DNA from: an uncultured Prevotellaceae bacterium
GTDB lineage: Bacteria > Bacteroidota > Bacteroidia > Bacteroidales > Bacteroidaceae
Assembly (NCBI GenBank): GCA_900316285.1
Contig: ONCG01000003.1
Location: 62,001 to 126,000, forward strand
Length of the DNA stretch: 64,000 nucleotides
Reading direction: 5' to 3'
Position numbers and translations under genes: made by a program. A model generated the notes under the pieces. The model did no database searches and had not been told where the DNA came from. It saw nothing but the letters and a program-made list of their open reading frames with translations. This document shows, piece after piece, positions 1-10,055 of the stretch; positions within the stretch are counted from its first letter, which is position 1; every line of letters begins with the position of its first letter.

Positions 1-1034
1 ATGCCGGTAGGATTCTCGTGGTTATTATAGAGGTAGCTGTTCTTCAGCTCGCCCTGCAGGTCGCTGAGCGGACGGAAGGCCGTGAACTCGCCGATGCGGA
101 ACTCTGTGGAATAGGTGCCGGCAAGCATTGCCTTCGCCATGTTGCGAATCTCGGCCACAGGAATCTGTTCAATCTCCTGAGCCGTGACGCCCTCGCGCAG
201 CTGCGTGCAGAGGTTATCGGTGAAGTAGGTATGCAGAAGGTCCTCCATGAAGTTGTTCTTCGTGTAGAACTCCATCTCCGAACAGCTGGCGAAACCGTTA
301 GTACCACTCTTCACAACAAAGCGGACGGCCTTCACGTCGTCAACACCATTGTCGCCGAAGGGGATGCGCGATGCTGCCGAACTTCCCTCAAAATTCAAGG
401 TGGCAAGCGTGGTCCACTTGTTGCCCACCTGATAGCTGACGGTCACCTCTTGGAAGTTACCATTCACATTGCCATCCTGACGCGGGGTGTAGACAGCGTA
501 GTCGACGTGCGAAACTTCCTTGAGCGTGTAGGTAAGCGTGATGGGGAACGTGTTCTGCGAGTTGTAGTTGGAGTGATAGAGCGTAGCATAGTCGCCGTCG
601 AAAGAACGCTCGATGCCTTCTCCCGACTGATAGTTACTGGCCGTACCGCTGGCAATGGGTATGGAACGGTCGGAGGCATCGAAGCCGGTCTGTGTCACCG
701 TGAGCTTGCGCACCACCGTTCCATCTTCCGACTTGAACGTGATAGTGCCTTGGCGCGATGCCATGTTGTAGTTCGACTGTGCAAAGATGGCAGTGTTGCC
801 ATTGTCCATGCGGCGGGTGGTGAGCCAGGCGTCGTTGGCAGTTGCTGTGTAGTTGCAGTTGGCGGCCACGGCAACCGTCGTGAAGTCGCTGTAGTCGAGC
901 GTCAGCGACTCGCGTCCAATCATCAGCACTTGCTTCTTGATATTGCTATTGTCAAGCTTCACCGACTGTGCCTGCACATGGCCCGCAAAAGCCAGTGCCA
1001 CGAGGGTGAGCATGTAGTATCTGATAGTCTTCAT
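1..1034 (-). CDS. Secreted BACON - F5/8C - M60-like glycan/mucin-directed protein (3' end beyond window)
   Basis: The frame is open from the ATG at 1034 through the window edge, so only the first 344 codons are present. Seen: a signal peptide (MKTIRYYMLTLVALAFAGHVQAQ); a BACON-like domain at about residues 30-110 with the repeat-typical 'NCNYTATANDAWLTT' and 'LTVTQTG'; and an F5/8 type C-like galactose-binding region at about 115-260 ('YATLYHSNYNSQNTFPITLTYTL'). A segment ending 'YNNHENPTG' resembles the start of M60/enhancin-like peptidase domains. The known family includes gut and oral Bacteroidota proteins that bind glycans and cleave O-glycosylated mucin-type proteins. The zinc motif HExxH would lie outside the window, so the peptidase call is inference from architecture. 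It follows the LRR gene with a 24-bp gap, probably co-transcribed. Confidence 0.6.
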   Translation of the reverse strand, partial: MKTIRYYMLTLVALAFAGHVQAQSVKLDNSNIKKQVLMIGRESLTLDYSDFTTVAVAANCNYTATANDAWLTTRRMDNGNTAIFAQSNYNMASRQGTITFKSEDGTVVRKLTVTQTGFDASDRSIPIASGTASNYQSGEGIERSFDGDYATLYHSNYNSQNTFPITLTYTLKEVSHVDYAVYTPRQDGNVNGNFQEVTVSYQVGNKWTTLATLNFEGSSAASRIPFGDNGVDDVKAVRFVVKSGTNGFASCSEMEFYTKNNFMEDLLHTYFTDNLCTQLREGVTAQEIEQIPVAEIRNMAKAMLAGTYSTEFRIGEFTAFRPLSDLQGELKNSYLYNNHENPTG

Positions 1035-1058
1035 ATCGTCTTATCTTTTTGCGTGATT

Positions 1059-2429
1059 CTACTTCATGATGATCTTCTTTCCATTCACGACATAGATGCC
1101 CTTGGGAAGTTGCGATGCCTTAGCAACAGAAATCTTGCGGCCCTGCAGGTCGTAAACGTCGGCATTCTCGATGGTCAACTCCGAGGCAACCTCTGCGCCC
1201 TCAATGCCGGCGGGATCGATGACGTTGAAGGGAACGCTCGTAAGCACTACGTCGGGATAGTTCTTCGATGTAGCTGTGATGACCACGTCCGTGTGAGGCT
1301 TCAGGAAGGTAAAGCGATAGAGGCTGCTGTTGTAGGTGTAGTCCTCGTCGGCCACCAGCTCCGTGCCATCGCCGTCGGTCAGCGTCAAGGCGAGCTGCGT
1401 GGAGGTGTTCCATGCGTTCTGATAGAAATAGGTCTTCAGCGCCTCCGACCGAACGTTGACATCAATGTCGTTGAGCAGCTGGAACGGTTCCTGCGGTCCG
1501 ACGGCACCATCCACGCTGTACTTCTGGCTCAGCTGATTGTAGATGGTGGGGAAGGAGTTGAAGAACAGGCCGTTGTTCGACAGGTCCATGTACTTGAACG
1601 TGCTGCTGCACGACCGGGTCCAAAGAATCTCAGTGAGCTGGTTCTCAGCCACGACGAGTCCCTCCAGCTTCGCAGCCTTTGCGAGGTCGAGTGTCTTCAG
1701 TCGGTTGCCGGAAACCCAGATGTTCTGCAGGTTCTCCAGCACTCCCGTGTTCAACGTCGAAATGCGATTGCCACTTGCAACGAGATTGCGCAGCTTGACG
1801 AGCTTCGTCAGAGCCAGAGAGGTGATCTGGTTGTCCTGACAGAAGAGCGACTCAAGGTCTACCATACTGGTCAGATAGTTGATGTCGGTGAACTTATTGC
1901 CTCCACACACCAGCGAAACCATGTTTCCGCTGTTGCGCAAGCCATTGGCAGAGAGCTTGTTGTCGGCAACATTCAGTTCCTCCATCACGGTACTCACAAT
2001 GCTCAGCGTCGATAGCTCATTGCCCTGACAGTCCAAGGTGACGAGTTCGGGACACGCTCCTACGTTGAGTGTCTTCAGCTGATTGTTGGGGCAGATGAGT
2101 CGGCGCAGCTTCGCTGCCGATGCCGCCACATTCAGCTCCGTCAGCTCATTGTCAGCCAGATAGAGCGACGTGATATCCTTCTCGGTACTCACCGTCAGCG
2201 CAGCATCCTTGATGGTGATGTCCTGCAGCTGCCCAGTGGTGTAGAGTTCCTCAGTAGTGCCGTCGCCCCACGTAAGGGTCAGCGGGAGACCGGCATTGAT
2301 AGCGACAGACAAGGTCTGTCCAACGGGCTTGGCAGTCTTCAACTTGAAGCCGCCTGCTGATGCCGTAAGAGCCACGAACAGCATCAAGCCCACAAACATA
2401 GGTTTAGTAGAAGTTTTCATGCTTATCAT
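1059..2429 (-). CDS. Secreted leucine-rich-repeat protein with C-terminal sorting-like segment
   Basis: 456 residues with an N-terminal signal peptide; a likely start is the second Met (MKTSTKPMFV, ATG at 2420), three codons in. Irregular LRRs of about 21-22 residues span about 75-300, with the pattern L..L....N.L..L. Examples are 'LTELNVAASAAKLRRL' and 'LVTLDCQGNELSTLSI'. A beta-sandwich-like region follows. The last 35 residues ('VYDLQGRKISVAKASQLPKG..VVNGKKI') match the short C-terminal beta domain used for type IX sorting or surface display in Bacteroidota; that assignment is by resemblance only. LRRs of this type mediate protein or host binding. It is in the same run as the M60-like protein and the pantothenate kinase, 48 bp downstream of the latter. 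Confidence 0.75.
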   Translation of the reverse strand: MISMKTSTKPMFVGLMLFVALTASAGGFKLKTAKPVGQTLSVAINAGLPLTLTWGDGTTEELYTTGQLQDITIKDAALTVSTEKDITSLYLADNELTELNVAASAAKLRRLICPNNQLKTLNVGACPELVTLDCQGNELSTLSIVSTVMEELNVADNKLSANGLRNSGNMVSLVCGGNKFTDINYLTSMVDLESLFCQDNQITSLALTKLVKLRNLVASGNRISTLNTGVLENLQNIWVSGNRLKTLDLAKAAKLEGLVVAENQLTEILWTRSCSSTFKYMDLSNNGLFFNSFPTIYNQLSQKYSVDGAVGPQEPFQLLNDIDVNVRSEALKTYFYQNAWNTSTQLALTLTDGDGTELVADEDYTYNSSLYRFTFLKPHTDVVITATSKNYPDVVLTSVPFNVIDPAGIEGAEVASELTIENADVYDLQGRKISVAKASQLPKGIYVVNGKKIIMK

Positions 2430-2477
2430 TTAACAAAATAATTCTTTTATTCTCCTTATTCTATATAGAGCCTTTCA

Positions 2478-3311
2478 TCATTCCGCCTTTCCCTTCGTAT
2501 ACGAGAGGGCGGCACCAATGGCCGTGCTGAACTCGCTATGCTCAGGAACGTGGAAACGGACGCCATAGAGGCTCTCGCAAGCGGCAAACACCTGTTCGCA
2601 AAGTGGCAGCATCGAGAGCTTGCCAATCATCACAAAGTCCTTGATGCCACAGTCCATCGACGAAAGGATGGCTGCGCTGCAGATGCTTTGCAGGACGGTC
2701 CAGAGGATGCCGAGTGCGATGTCTTCGCGTGTGGCATCGCTTTGGGCGTTGCCGAACAGCGAGGCAATGGCATCACTGGGCAAACCAGGCAGGGGGCGCG
2801 GGCTGATATCGCCGATGAGCACATTGATGCGCGACAGGTCGCCACCCTTCGAGAGTTCCACCACCTGTGCGATGTCGCCGGTCTTCAGCATGATACGGGC
2901 CAGTCCTTGCAACGTGCCACCACCCACACCAATACCACCGATGTGGCGGATGCTATCGCCGTCGCAGCGCACAAAACTCGTTCCCGTGCCCATGCTGACA
3001 ACAAGCATGCGGTCGAGACGTGTTTCGAAGCGGGCGCCAAGACCGTCGGCCATGAACTCCTGCACCTTTTCGGTGGGCAGTCCATAGATGGGGTCTTCGA
3101 TATAAGCACTGCCCACACCCGTGAGCATGACCTGTCGGACGTCGCCAAGGTTAATGCCGTTATCGTGCAGATAGCGGCCAAAAGCACCGTAAAGCGATGC
3201 CACTGGGTCGGTGGCCTTGATGCGGATGGGCGAGATAATCTCTCCCTTCTCGCTAATTCCAACTATTTTCGTCGTGCTGATGCCGACGTCAATTCCTATT
3301 ACTATTCCCAT
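2478..3311 (-). CDS. coaW: Type II pantothenate kinase-like protein
   Basis: 277 residues from the ATG at 3311 (MGIVIGIDVGISTTKIVGI). A longer frame from 3353 adds 14 residues that do not look like family sequence, so I use the inner start. ASKHA-fold phosphate motifs are visible: GIDVGISTTK at the N-terminus, SMGTGTSFV near residue 125, and GIGVGGGTLQGL near 140. The eukaryote-like (type II, fumble-type) kinases phosphorylate pantothenate with ATP, the first step of coenzyme A synthesis, in the cytoplasm. The C-terminal 'FSTAIGAAL' helix is typical of the family. It lies between GH43 (95 bp upstream) and the LRR gene, an unusual neighbourhood for a CoA gene. Confidence 0.8.
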   Translation of the reverse strand: MGIVIGIDVGISTTKIVGISEKGEIISPIRIKATDPVASLYGAFGRYLHDNGINLGDVRQVMLTGVGSAYIEDPIYGLPTEKVQEFMADGLGARFETRLDRMLVVSMGTGTSFVRCDGDSIRHIGGIGVGGGTLQGLARIMLKTGDIAQVVELSKGGDLSRINVLIGDISPRPLPGLPSDAIASLFGNAQSDATREDIALGILWTVLQSICSAAILSSMDCGIKDFVMIGKLSMLPLCEQVFAACESLYGVRFHVPEHSEFSTAIGAALSYTKGKAE

Positions 3312-3406
3312 ATAATTTGATGAAAGGTTCGAGTGCGCCTGCGCGCGGTTCAATTGTTGCGATGCAACAGTTCAAGGGTTACATGCGACTCAGTCGCGTT
3401 CAACTA
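3312..3406. repeat. Mini-hairpin spacer between GH43 and pantothenate kinase genes
   Basis: Short stems with different sequences (TGCGCCTGCGCGC, GTTGCGATGCAAC, GCGACTCAGTCGC) are separated by near-constant GGTTCAA/AGTTCAA linkers. The spacer ends in an AT-rich TCAATTTTCA stretch. The same design recurs at 5600-5700, 6368-6450, 54841-55045, 57230-57395 and 63890-64000. Confidence 0.6.
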
Positions 3407-5527
3407 TCAATTTTCAGCTTTCACTTCTTCCCACTTCAGCACACTGCCGTTTCGGCGTGCAGGGTCGGGACCGGCATAGTCCATCGAATAAGGACTGCCC
3501 GTCGTAGGACTCTTGCCGAGATAGCGATGGTTCTTCAGCGAGAGCAGCATGAACTCCTGGTTGAGATAGTCTTGCCAGAGGAACACTTCAGCTTCTTTCG
3601 GATCGGTGGTGAAACGCACATCACCGGCCAAGCCCTCGCCATAGACTTTCACATAGCGTCCATCGACGCACTTCAGCGACACCTGTCCCGTTCCGCGGTC
3701 GACGAGTTGGAACTGCGTGAGGCGACCTTGGTCATTGGGACGCGAATCATACAGCAGTCCATGAGGATCGCAGACGGCTGGCCGGTTCGTAGCCAGATTG
3801 ATGATTCGGAACGTCTTGTCGAACGGAATGTTCTTGCTTCGGTCGGCCATCGGCTCGTCGACGGTGAAGTTATCGAACTCGGCATAGCCGCCCTGCTTAC
3901 CCTTCGTATTAAAGGCAAAGAGTGCATGGCGAGAGCCCTGGAACGAGATGAGCTGATAGGAGAGTGGCATCATGCGCCCCATGGTTTGGAAGTTCACTCC
4001 ATCAGTAGAATAAGCATATTGTGCTTGGTCGTTGTCGTAGTCGCCAATGCAGCGCAGCCAGATCTTACCCTTCGGCAGTTCCACTGTCGTGTCGATGGTA
4101 TCGTTGGTGAGCTGCTCGAAGCAACGCAGGGTCAATGCTTTTCCGTTCTTGACAATACCAATCCACGAGCACGGCACGTTGATATTGCCAAGTCCGCAGA
4201 CGTCGCCGTCCTTCAGTCCTTTCACATAGAGTTCCACCGTTGCCACCGATGCAGGACCGATGACACGCTGTGTCAACGTGTTGCGTGCCCACATCAGTTG
4301 CTCGGCCGGCAGGCTGTTCAAACGTAGCTTTCCACTACGAAGGCTCCATTGCTTATCATCGGGATTATGGTTCCACTGCCACACGCGACCCAACTGTTTA
4401 GCATCGAAGTTCTCACTGCGCACATAGGGTGCATGAGGATTATCCACCGGCTCGCCAAGACCATAATAACCATGTGCAGTCCCGGGATTAAACCATGTGC
4501 GTGGTGCACGGCCGTAGTTTCCTTTGAATCCAATCATCGGCCAGCCATCCGTCCACGTCATCGGCATGAGGCATACCGTACGACCAATCGAGTGGAAGTC
4601 CTGCATGAGCAGAGCCCACCAAGTGCCGTCCTTGAATTGCACAATGCCACCCTGATGGGCGTTGGTGCAGGCGGTGGCGTCCTTGTCAACATGGCCAAGG
4701 GCGAACTTCGTGCCGTCTTCGCCGATGCGGTATTTCTCGCCGCGTGGCACCTGCGTCAGTGAGGCGGCATGATAGCCGTAGGTCTCGTCGGCAGTGATGA
4801 CGCGCGTCTCGTAAGGTCCCCATATCGACTTAGAACGGGAGCAGAGTGTACGCCCGTTGGGGCGATAGTCGGTGGAGATGAGGTAGTACATTCCGTCTAT
4901 CTTATACATATGGTGGCCCTCGCCTACTCCATTGCCTTCAGGGATGATGGTACGCGTGGTGCCCTCCTTCGGACCACTCATATCTGGCTCCAATTCGGTG
5001 CATTTCACTTCGCCATAGCCATGAATGGCATAGATCTTTCCATCGTCATCGAAGAGCACGCTCAGGTCGTAGATGTTGCCTTTCATATTGTGATGCTCCC
5101 AAGGGCCATGAATGTCTTTTGCTGTGTAGCACTGCAGGCCCTTTCCGTTCACGTTCGTATAGACATAGAACTGACCGTTGGCATAGCGGATGCACGGTGC
5201 CCACACGCCCTGACCGTAAATCTCTTCGTGGTTCTTCAGCGAGAAGCGGTCCTCGGTGAAGTCGAAGCGGTCGAAGCAATAGGAGATGTTCTCCCAGTTC
5301 ACGAGGTCCTTCGAGTGCAGGATGACCAGACCTGGCACAGCATGCATTGTCGTACCAGCCAGATAGTAGTCGTCGCCCACGCGCAGGATGTCGGGGTCGG
5401 AGAACTCGTCGTAGAACAGCGGGTTCGTGAACGTTCCGTTACCATTGTCAGCCGTCCACGACTGAGCGGTTGCCGCCATTGGCAATAACATCAGGGCATA
5501 CCCAAGTAGTAGTCTCGATATCGTCAT
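3407..5527 (-). CDS. Secreted glycoside hydrolase family 43 (beta-xylosidase/arabinofuranosidase type)
   Basis: 706 residues with a cleavable signal peptide (MTISRLLLGYALMLLPMAATAQS). A five-bladed GH43 catalytic domain occupies about 30-350. It opens with 'FYDEFSDPDILRVGDDYYL', where Asp44 fits the general base; 'YDLSVLFDDDGKIYAIHG' fits the pKa-modulating Asp, and 'EGHHMYK' fits the general acid Glu. A concanavalin-like GH43 C-terminal domain covers about 370-560. The last 130 residues form a separate domain, with beta-trefoil-like phrasing ('HRYLGKSPTTGSPYSM'), possibly carbohydrate binding. Family members release xylose or arabinose from plant glycans in the periplasm or at the surface. 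No susC/susD pair is in view, so a full PUL cannot be claimed. Confidence 0.88.
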   Translation of the reverse strand: MTISRLLLGYALMLLPMAATAQSWTADNGNGTFTNPLFYDEFSDPDILRVGDDYYLAGTTMHAVPGLVILHSKDLVNWENISYCFDRFDFTEDRFSLKNHEEIYGQGVWAPCIRYANGQFYVYTNVNGKGLQCYTAKDIHGPWEHHNMKGNIYDLSVLFDDDGKIYAIHGYGEVKCTELEPDMSGPKEGTTRTIIPEGNGVGEGHHMYKIDGMYYLISTDYRPNGRTLCSRSKSIWGPYETRVITADETYGYHAASLTQVPRGEKYRIGEDGTKFALGHVDKDATACTNAHQGGIVQFKDGTWWALLMQDFHSIGRTVCLMPMTWTDGWPMIGFKGNYGRAPRTWFNPGTAHGYYGLGEPVDNPHAPYVRSENFDAKQLGRVWQWNHNPDDKQWSLRSGKLRLNSLPAEQLMWARNTLTQRVIGPASVATVELYVKGLKDGDVCGLGNINVPCSWIGIVKNGKALTLRCFEQLTNDTIDTTVELPKGKIWLRCIGDYDNDQAQYAYSTDGVNFQTMGRMMPLSYQLISFQGSRHALFAFNTKGKQGGYAEFDNFTVDEPMADRSKNIPFDKTFRIINLATNRPAVCDPHGLLYDSRPNDQGRLTQFQLVDRGTGQVSLKCVDGRYVKVYGEGLAGDVRFTTDPKEAEVFLWQDYLNQEFMLLSLKNHRYLGKSPTTGSPYSMDYAGPDPARRNGSVLKWEEVKAEN

Positions 5528-5553
5528 ATAGTAATTGATTAAGTTCCAAGTTG

Positions 5554-5585
5554 CAAATATACAACATTATTTCTGCCGATGCAAG
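5554..5585 (-). promoter_or_regulatory. Candidate Bacteroidota promoter for GH43
   Basis: On the minus strand, TATATTTG (5561-5554) is preceded 20 nt upstream by CTTG (5585-5582). This matches TAnnTTTG with a weak -33 box and lies about 27 nt before the GH43 ATG. Confidence 0.5.
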
Positions 5586-5689
5586 AAAATACCATTTTTT
5601 AACAAGTTTGCAGTTCCTCGCCCGTAGGACCTTCAACGTTGCGAAGCAACTCTACACGTCCGAAGGACTTTACACGCTGCGAAGCAGCT
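5586..5689. repeat. Mini-hairpins between GH43 promoter and B3/B4 gene
   Basis: Contains GTTGCGAAGCAAC, TCCGAAGGA and GCTGCGAAGCAGC stems joined by short TTTACACG/TCTACACG linkers. This is the same array style as elsewhere in the window. No gene is seen here. Confidence 0.5.
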
Positions 5690-6367
5690 TTACTCGCCCA
5701 CAGGTCTATACAGATGGTAGCAGCCTTCTTGCGTCTGGCAGTAGCGGCGCACGAGGTCGAGAATGAACTCTGCATTGGCGCGAACCTGTTCTTCGTTGCC
5801 ATCATAGCCATTGATGAGCACCACCAGATGACGGGTGTCGATGGTGATTTTCGTGCGCTCGTTGTCGCTCGTCGGCGTCCCTACTCCACCCTCGGCATCA
5901 CGATAGACGGGCAGACCTTCTATATTGAGCATGCCTCTGCCGATGCCCTCATAGGGTTCGCCAGCTCTTCCGATGCCAAGTGTCAACGTATCGCCCACAA
6001 ACTTCGAGGCATCAAAGCCGCCGATAGAATAGCCAAAGCGTATACTGGCAAGGTTTATCAGGTCGACGAGCGTGTCAATCTGATAGAGTTCCTTGCCCTG
6101 CAACATGCGGCGGATGAGCTGCTCTGAAGCAGGACGGTAGCGTGACGGATCCTTGCCACAGGCCTTATAGACGCGTCGTGTGGCAGCGATGCCCGACATC
6201 TCCTTCAACGACTCGGTGGTGAGCGTCGCCTTGTATTGCTCGCCCAGCGCACGTATTTCTTCCCAAAGGCCCTCGCAGTAAGGGGTATTCACTACGTCGG
6301 CCTCTACGCAGGCACCCACAAATCCCGGGCACACCCGCTCAATCTCATTAGAAACTATTACTTTCAT
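5690..6367 (-). CDS. B3/B4 (PheRS beta-like) domain protein
   Basis: 225 residues forming one B3/B4 domain, the fold that in phenylalanyl-tRNA synthetase beta contributes to editing of mischarged tRNA. Stand-alone versions are widespread and mostly uncharacterised. Diagnostic stretches are 'GKDPSRYRPASEQLIRR' near residue 95 and 'IDTLVDLINLASIRFGYSIG' near 118, followed by a conserved 'DTRHLVVLINGYDGN' near the C-terminus. It is cytoplasmic with no signal peptide. It follows mntP by 80 bp of palindromic spacer on the same strand. A trans-editing or nucleic-acid role would be guesswork; the domain assignment is firm. Confidence 0.8.
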   Translation of the reverse strand: MKVIVSNEIERVCPGFVGACVEADVVNTPYCEGLWEEIRALGEQYKATLTTESLKEMSGIAATRRVYKACGKDPSRYRPASEQLIRRMLQGKELYQIDTLVDLINLASIRFGYSIGGFDASKFVGDTLTLGIGRAGEPYEGIGRGMLNIEGLPVYRDAEGGVGTPTSDNERTKITIDTRHLVVLINGYDGNEEQVRANAEFILDLVRRYCQTQEGCYHLYRPVGE

Positions 6368-6447
6368 TGTTCAAGTGTCGCTGCGCGACGGTTCAATGCG
6401 ACTGCGTCGCAATTCAATTTTCAATTTTCAATTATCCATTTTCAATT
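6368..6447. repeat. Two mini-hairpins plus TCAATTT tandem repeat
   Basis: GTCGCTGCGCGAC and GCGACTGCGTCGC stems are joined by GGTTCAAT, followed by about four TCAATTT units. It lies between mntP and the B3/B4 gene, and fits the dispersed hairpin family. Confidence 0.65.
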
Positions 6448-7182
6448 TCACGCATCGCAGAGATGCGTGATGAGCACTTTCACACCAATGCCAATCAGGA
6501 TGATACCACCCAACAGCTCTGGTTGGAGCCGACGACGGATGCTGCTGCCAAACCGCATGCCGAGCCAATGACCTAACATCGCAAACAGGAACGAACCTAA
6601 TCCTATCACCACCAGCGGCATAGCTAATTGCCTGATGGTATGATAGCCCGTGACGGCCAGCGAGATACCTACGGCCAGTGCATCGATGCTCGTTGCCACG
6701 GCCAATACAATGCCTGTCCACCAGTTGGTTGGGTCGAAGTGGTGCGCCTCTTCCTCATCACTGAACGCATCGCGAATCATTCTTCCACCCAGAAACGCCA
6801 ACAGGCCGAAGGCTATCCAGTGGTCGTAGGCCTCGATTCGCTCTGCCAACCAGTTCGTGCAAAACCACCCCACCAGTGGCATTCCTGCCTGAAACAAGCC
6901 GAAGAGGACACTCAGACGAAGAGCCCCCTCCAAGACTCTCCCCATAAAGGAGTCTTTCCGTGTTCCCCTCCCTACGGGGGAGGGGTTAGGGGTGGGGCTT
7001 TCCTTCCCTACGGGGGAGGGGTTAGGGGTGGGGCTTTCCTTCCCTACAGGGGAGGGGTTAGGGATGGGGCTCCCTTTCGGAGAGGAGCTAGGGGTGAGAA
7101 TCACCCCACTGGCAATACTCACTGCAAAGCAGTCCATCGCCAGTGCCACCGAAAGCAGCAATATGTCCCAGAAACTCATCAT
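6448..7182 (-). CDS. mntP: Manganese efflux pump MntP with in-frame repeat insertion
   Basis: MntP exports Mn2+ across the inner membrane. Seen: TM1 'DILLLSVALAMDCFAVSIASG' (trimmed here) with the conserved Asp, the 'GLFQAGMPLVGW' helix, and a second conserved-Asp helix 'VLAVATSIDALAVGISLA'. A typical MntP is about 190 residues; this one is 244. The excess is a loop after TM1 made of Pro/Ser-rich units with repeating core PNPSPVGKESPT, encoded by a 36-bp tandem palindrome-containing repeat (6970-7077). The loop joins TM1 and TM2, so function could be retained. The start at 7182 is 27 nt from a divergent promoter shared with ligA. No yybP-ykoY-like Mn riboswitch was seen in the very short leader. 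Confidence 0.88.
   Translation of the reverse strand: MMSFWDILLLSVALAMDCFAVSIASGVILTPSSSPKGSPIPNPSPVGKESPTPNPSPVGKESPTPNPSPVGRGTRKDSFMGRVLEGALRLSVLFGLFQAGMPLVGWFCTNWLAERIEAYDHWIAFGLLAFLGGRMIRDAFSDEEEAHHFDPTNWWTGIVLAVATSIDALAVGISLAVTGYHTIRQLAMPLVVIGLGSFLFAMLGHWLGMRFGSSIRRRLQPELLGGIILIGIGVKVLITHLCDA
6970..7077. repeat. Three 36-bp tandem units inside mntP
   Basis: Units start at 6970, 7006 and 7042, each beginning CCCTACGGGGGAGGGG or a one-base variant. Thirty-six bp is exactly 12 codons, so each copy keeps the mntP frame. A related fragment lies at 6960-6969 and the repeat decays after 7077. Confidence 0.9.
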
Positions 7183-7208
7183 GTCCGTTCACTTGTATTT
7201 ACAGCGTG

Positions 7209-7240
7209 CAAAAATACAAATAAATTTGGTCATCTTCAAA
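7209..7240 (-). promoter_or_regulatory. Candidate mntP promoter (divergent)
   Basis: Minus strand TATTTTTG (7216-7209) with TTTG (7240-7237) 20 nt upstream. It overlaps the ligA promoter on the other strand. Confidence 0.6.
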
Positions 7241-7256
7241 TTTCTTGCTAACTTTG
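7225..7256 (+). promoter_or_regulatory. Candidate ligA promoter
   Basis: TTTG (7225-7228), 20-nt spacer, TAACTTTG (7249-7256): an excellent match to the Bacteroidota consensus. The -7 box ends 10 nt before the ATG at 7267 and 22 nt before the ATG at 7279. Confidence 0.7.
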
Positions 7257-7278
7257 TCAGCAGAAAATGAAAATAACC

Positions 7279-9354
<2,076 letters not shown>

Positions 9355-9365
9355 CGCGCCCCTGA

Positions 9366-10028
9366 TTATTCCTCTTTCTTTTCAAACAGCGTACCGGTGA
9401 TGCCCTGCAACAGGCGCACGACGCTCTCTCGACGAGTCCAAGAAAAACCATCTTCGCCGATGAGGGCTGTCATGATGCGACGTTTCTCCTTTGGCAGCAG
9501 GCGCCACAATTCACGGTCGTGAACCTTCACTATCTTACCATTGTAGTTATAGTAGAAGGTGTTGATGACTGGATAGACTGCCGTGCTGTCGCGCACAGGA
9601 TCCAACGAGATGAGATTAATCTGCTCACCATACTGAATGCCAGTGATGAGGCGGTCGTTGCGGAAGCTGGCCTCGTAAGCCTCGCGGTCGATGACCTGCT
9701 GCTGGTAGACAGCGTTCGGTCCCACAGAGTCTACAAAGAATGCCAGCACCGTGTCAATCTTCAAATAGAGGCGGTCACCAAAGTCTACTGATTTCACCGT
9801 CTTCATGTTCGCCTCCTTCACCGACGAGCCGTTTTTGTAGATGAGTGTGCTGTGCTTCAGGAACACGTTTGCTTTGGGCACCTTGATGACGCGCCCGTCG
9901 GTAAGTGCCACCTGTGCCGGTTTATAATCGGCATAAGCGGTCACCATGGATGTGTTTCCGTCCTGTGCACGGGCAGTAAGAATGCCCAACACGAGGCACA
10001 GCATTAACAAAATTCTCTTTCCTTCCAT
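9366..10028 (-). CDS. Secreted protein of unknown function
   Basis: 220 residues with a clear signal peptide (MEGKRILLMLCLVLGILTARAQ). The rest is soluble and beta-rich, with 'VALTDGRVIKVPKANVFLKHSTLIYKNG' in the first half (shortened: VALTDGRVIKVPKANVF) and 'EEKRRIMTAL'-like helices near the C-terminus. It probably works in the periplasm. It starts 27 bp after the citrate synthase stop on the same strand, so it is likely co-transcribed. I do not recognise a family or assign a function. It is tail-to-tail with ligA, with only 11 bp between stops. Confidence 0.7.
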   Translation of the reverse strand: MEGKRILLMLCLVLGILTARAQDGNTSMVTAYADYKPAQVALTDGRVIKVPKANVFLKHSTLIYKNGSSVKEANMKTVKSVDFGDRLYLKIDTVLAFFVDSVGPNAVYQQQVIDREAYEASFRNDRLITGIQYGEQINLISLDPVRDSTAVYPVINTFYYNYNGKIVKVHDRELWRLLPKEKRRIMTALIGEDGFSWTRRESVVRLLQGITGTLFEKKEE

Positions 10029-10055
10029 AAGTCTTTTCTTTATAGTATACAGTTT

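Noticed and set aside
18-2015. Long plus-strand frame of 665 codons over the M60-like and LRR genes
   Set aside because: It is antisense to two clear secreted proteins, has an unnatural composition (many His, Arg, Leu) and no family resemblance.
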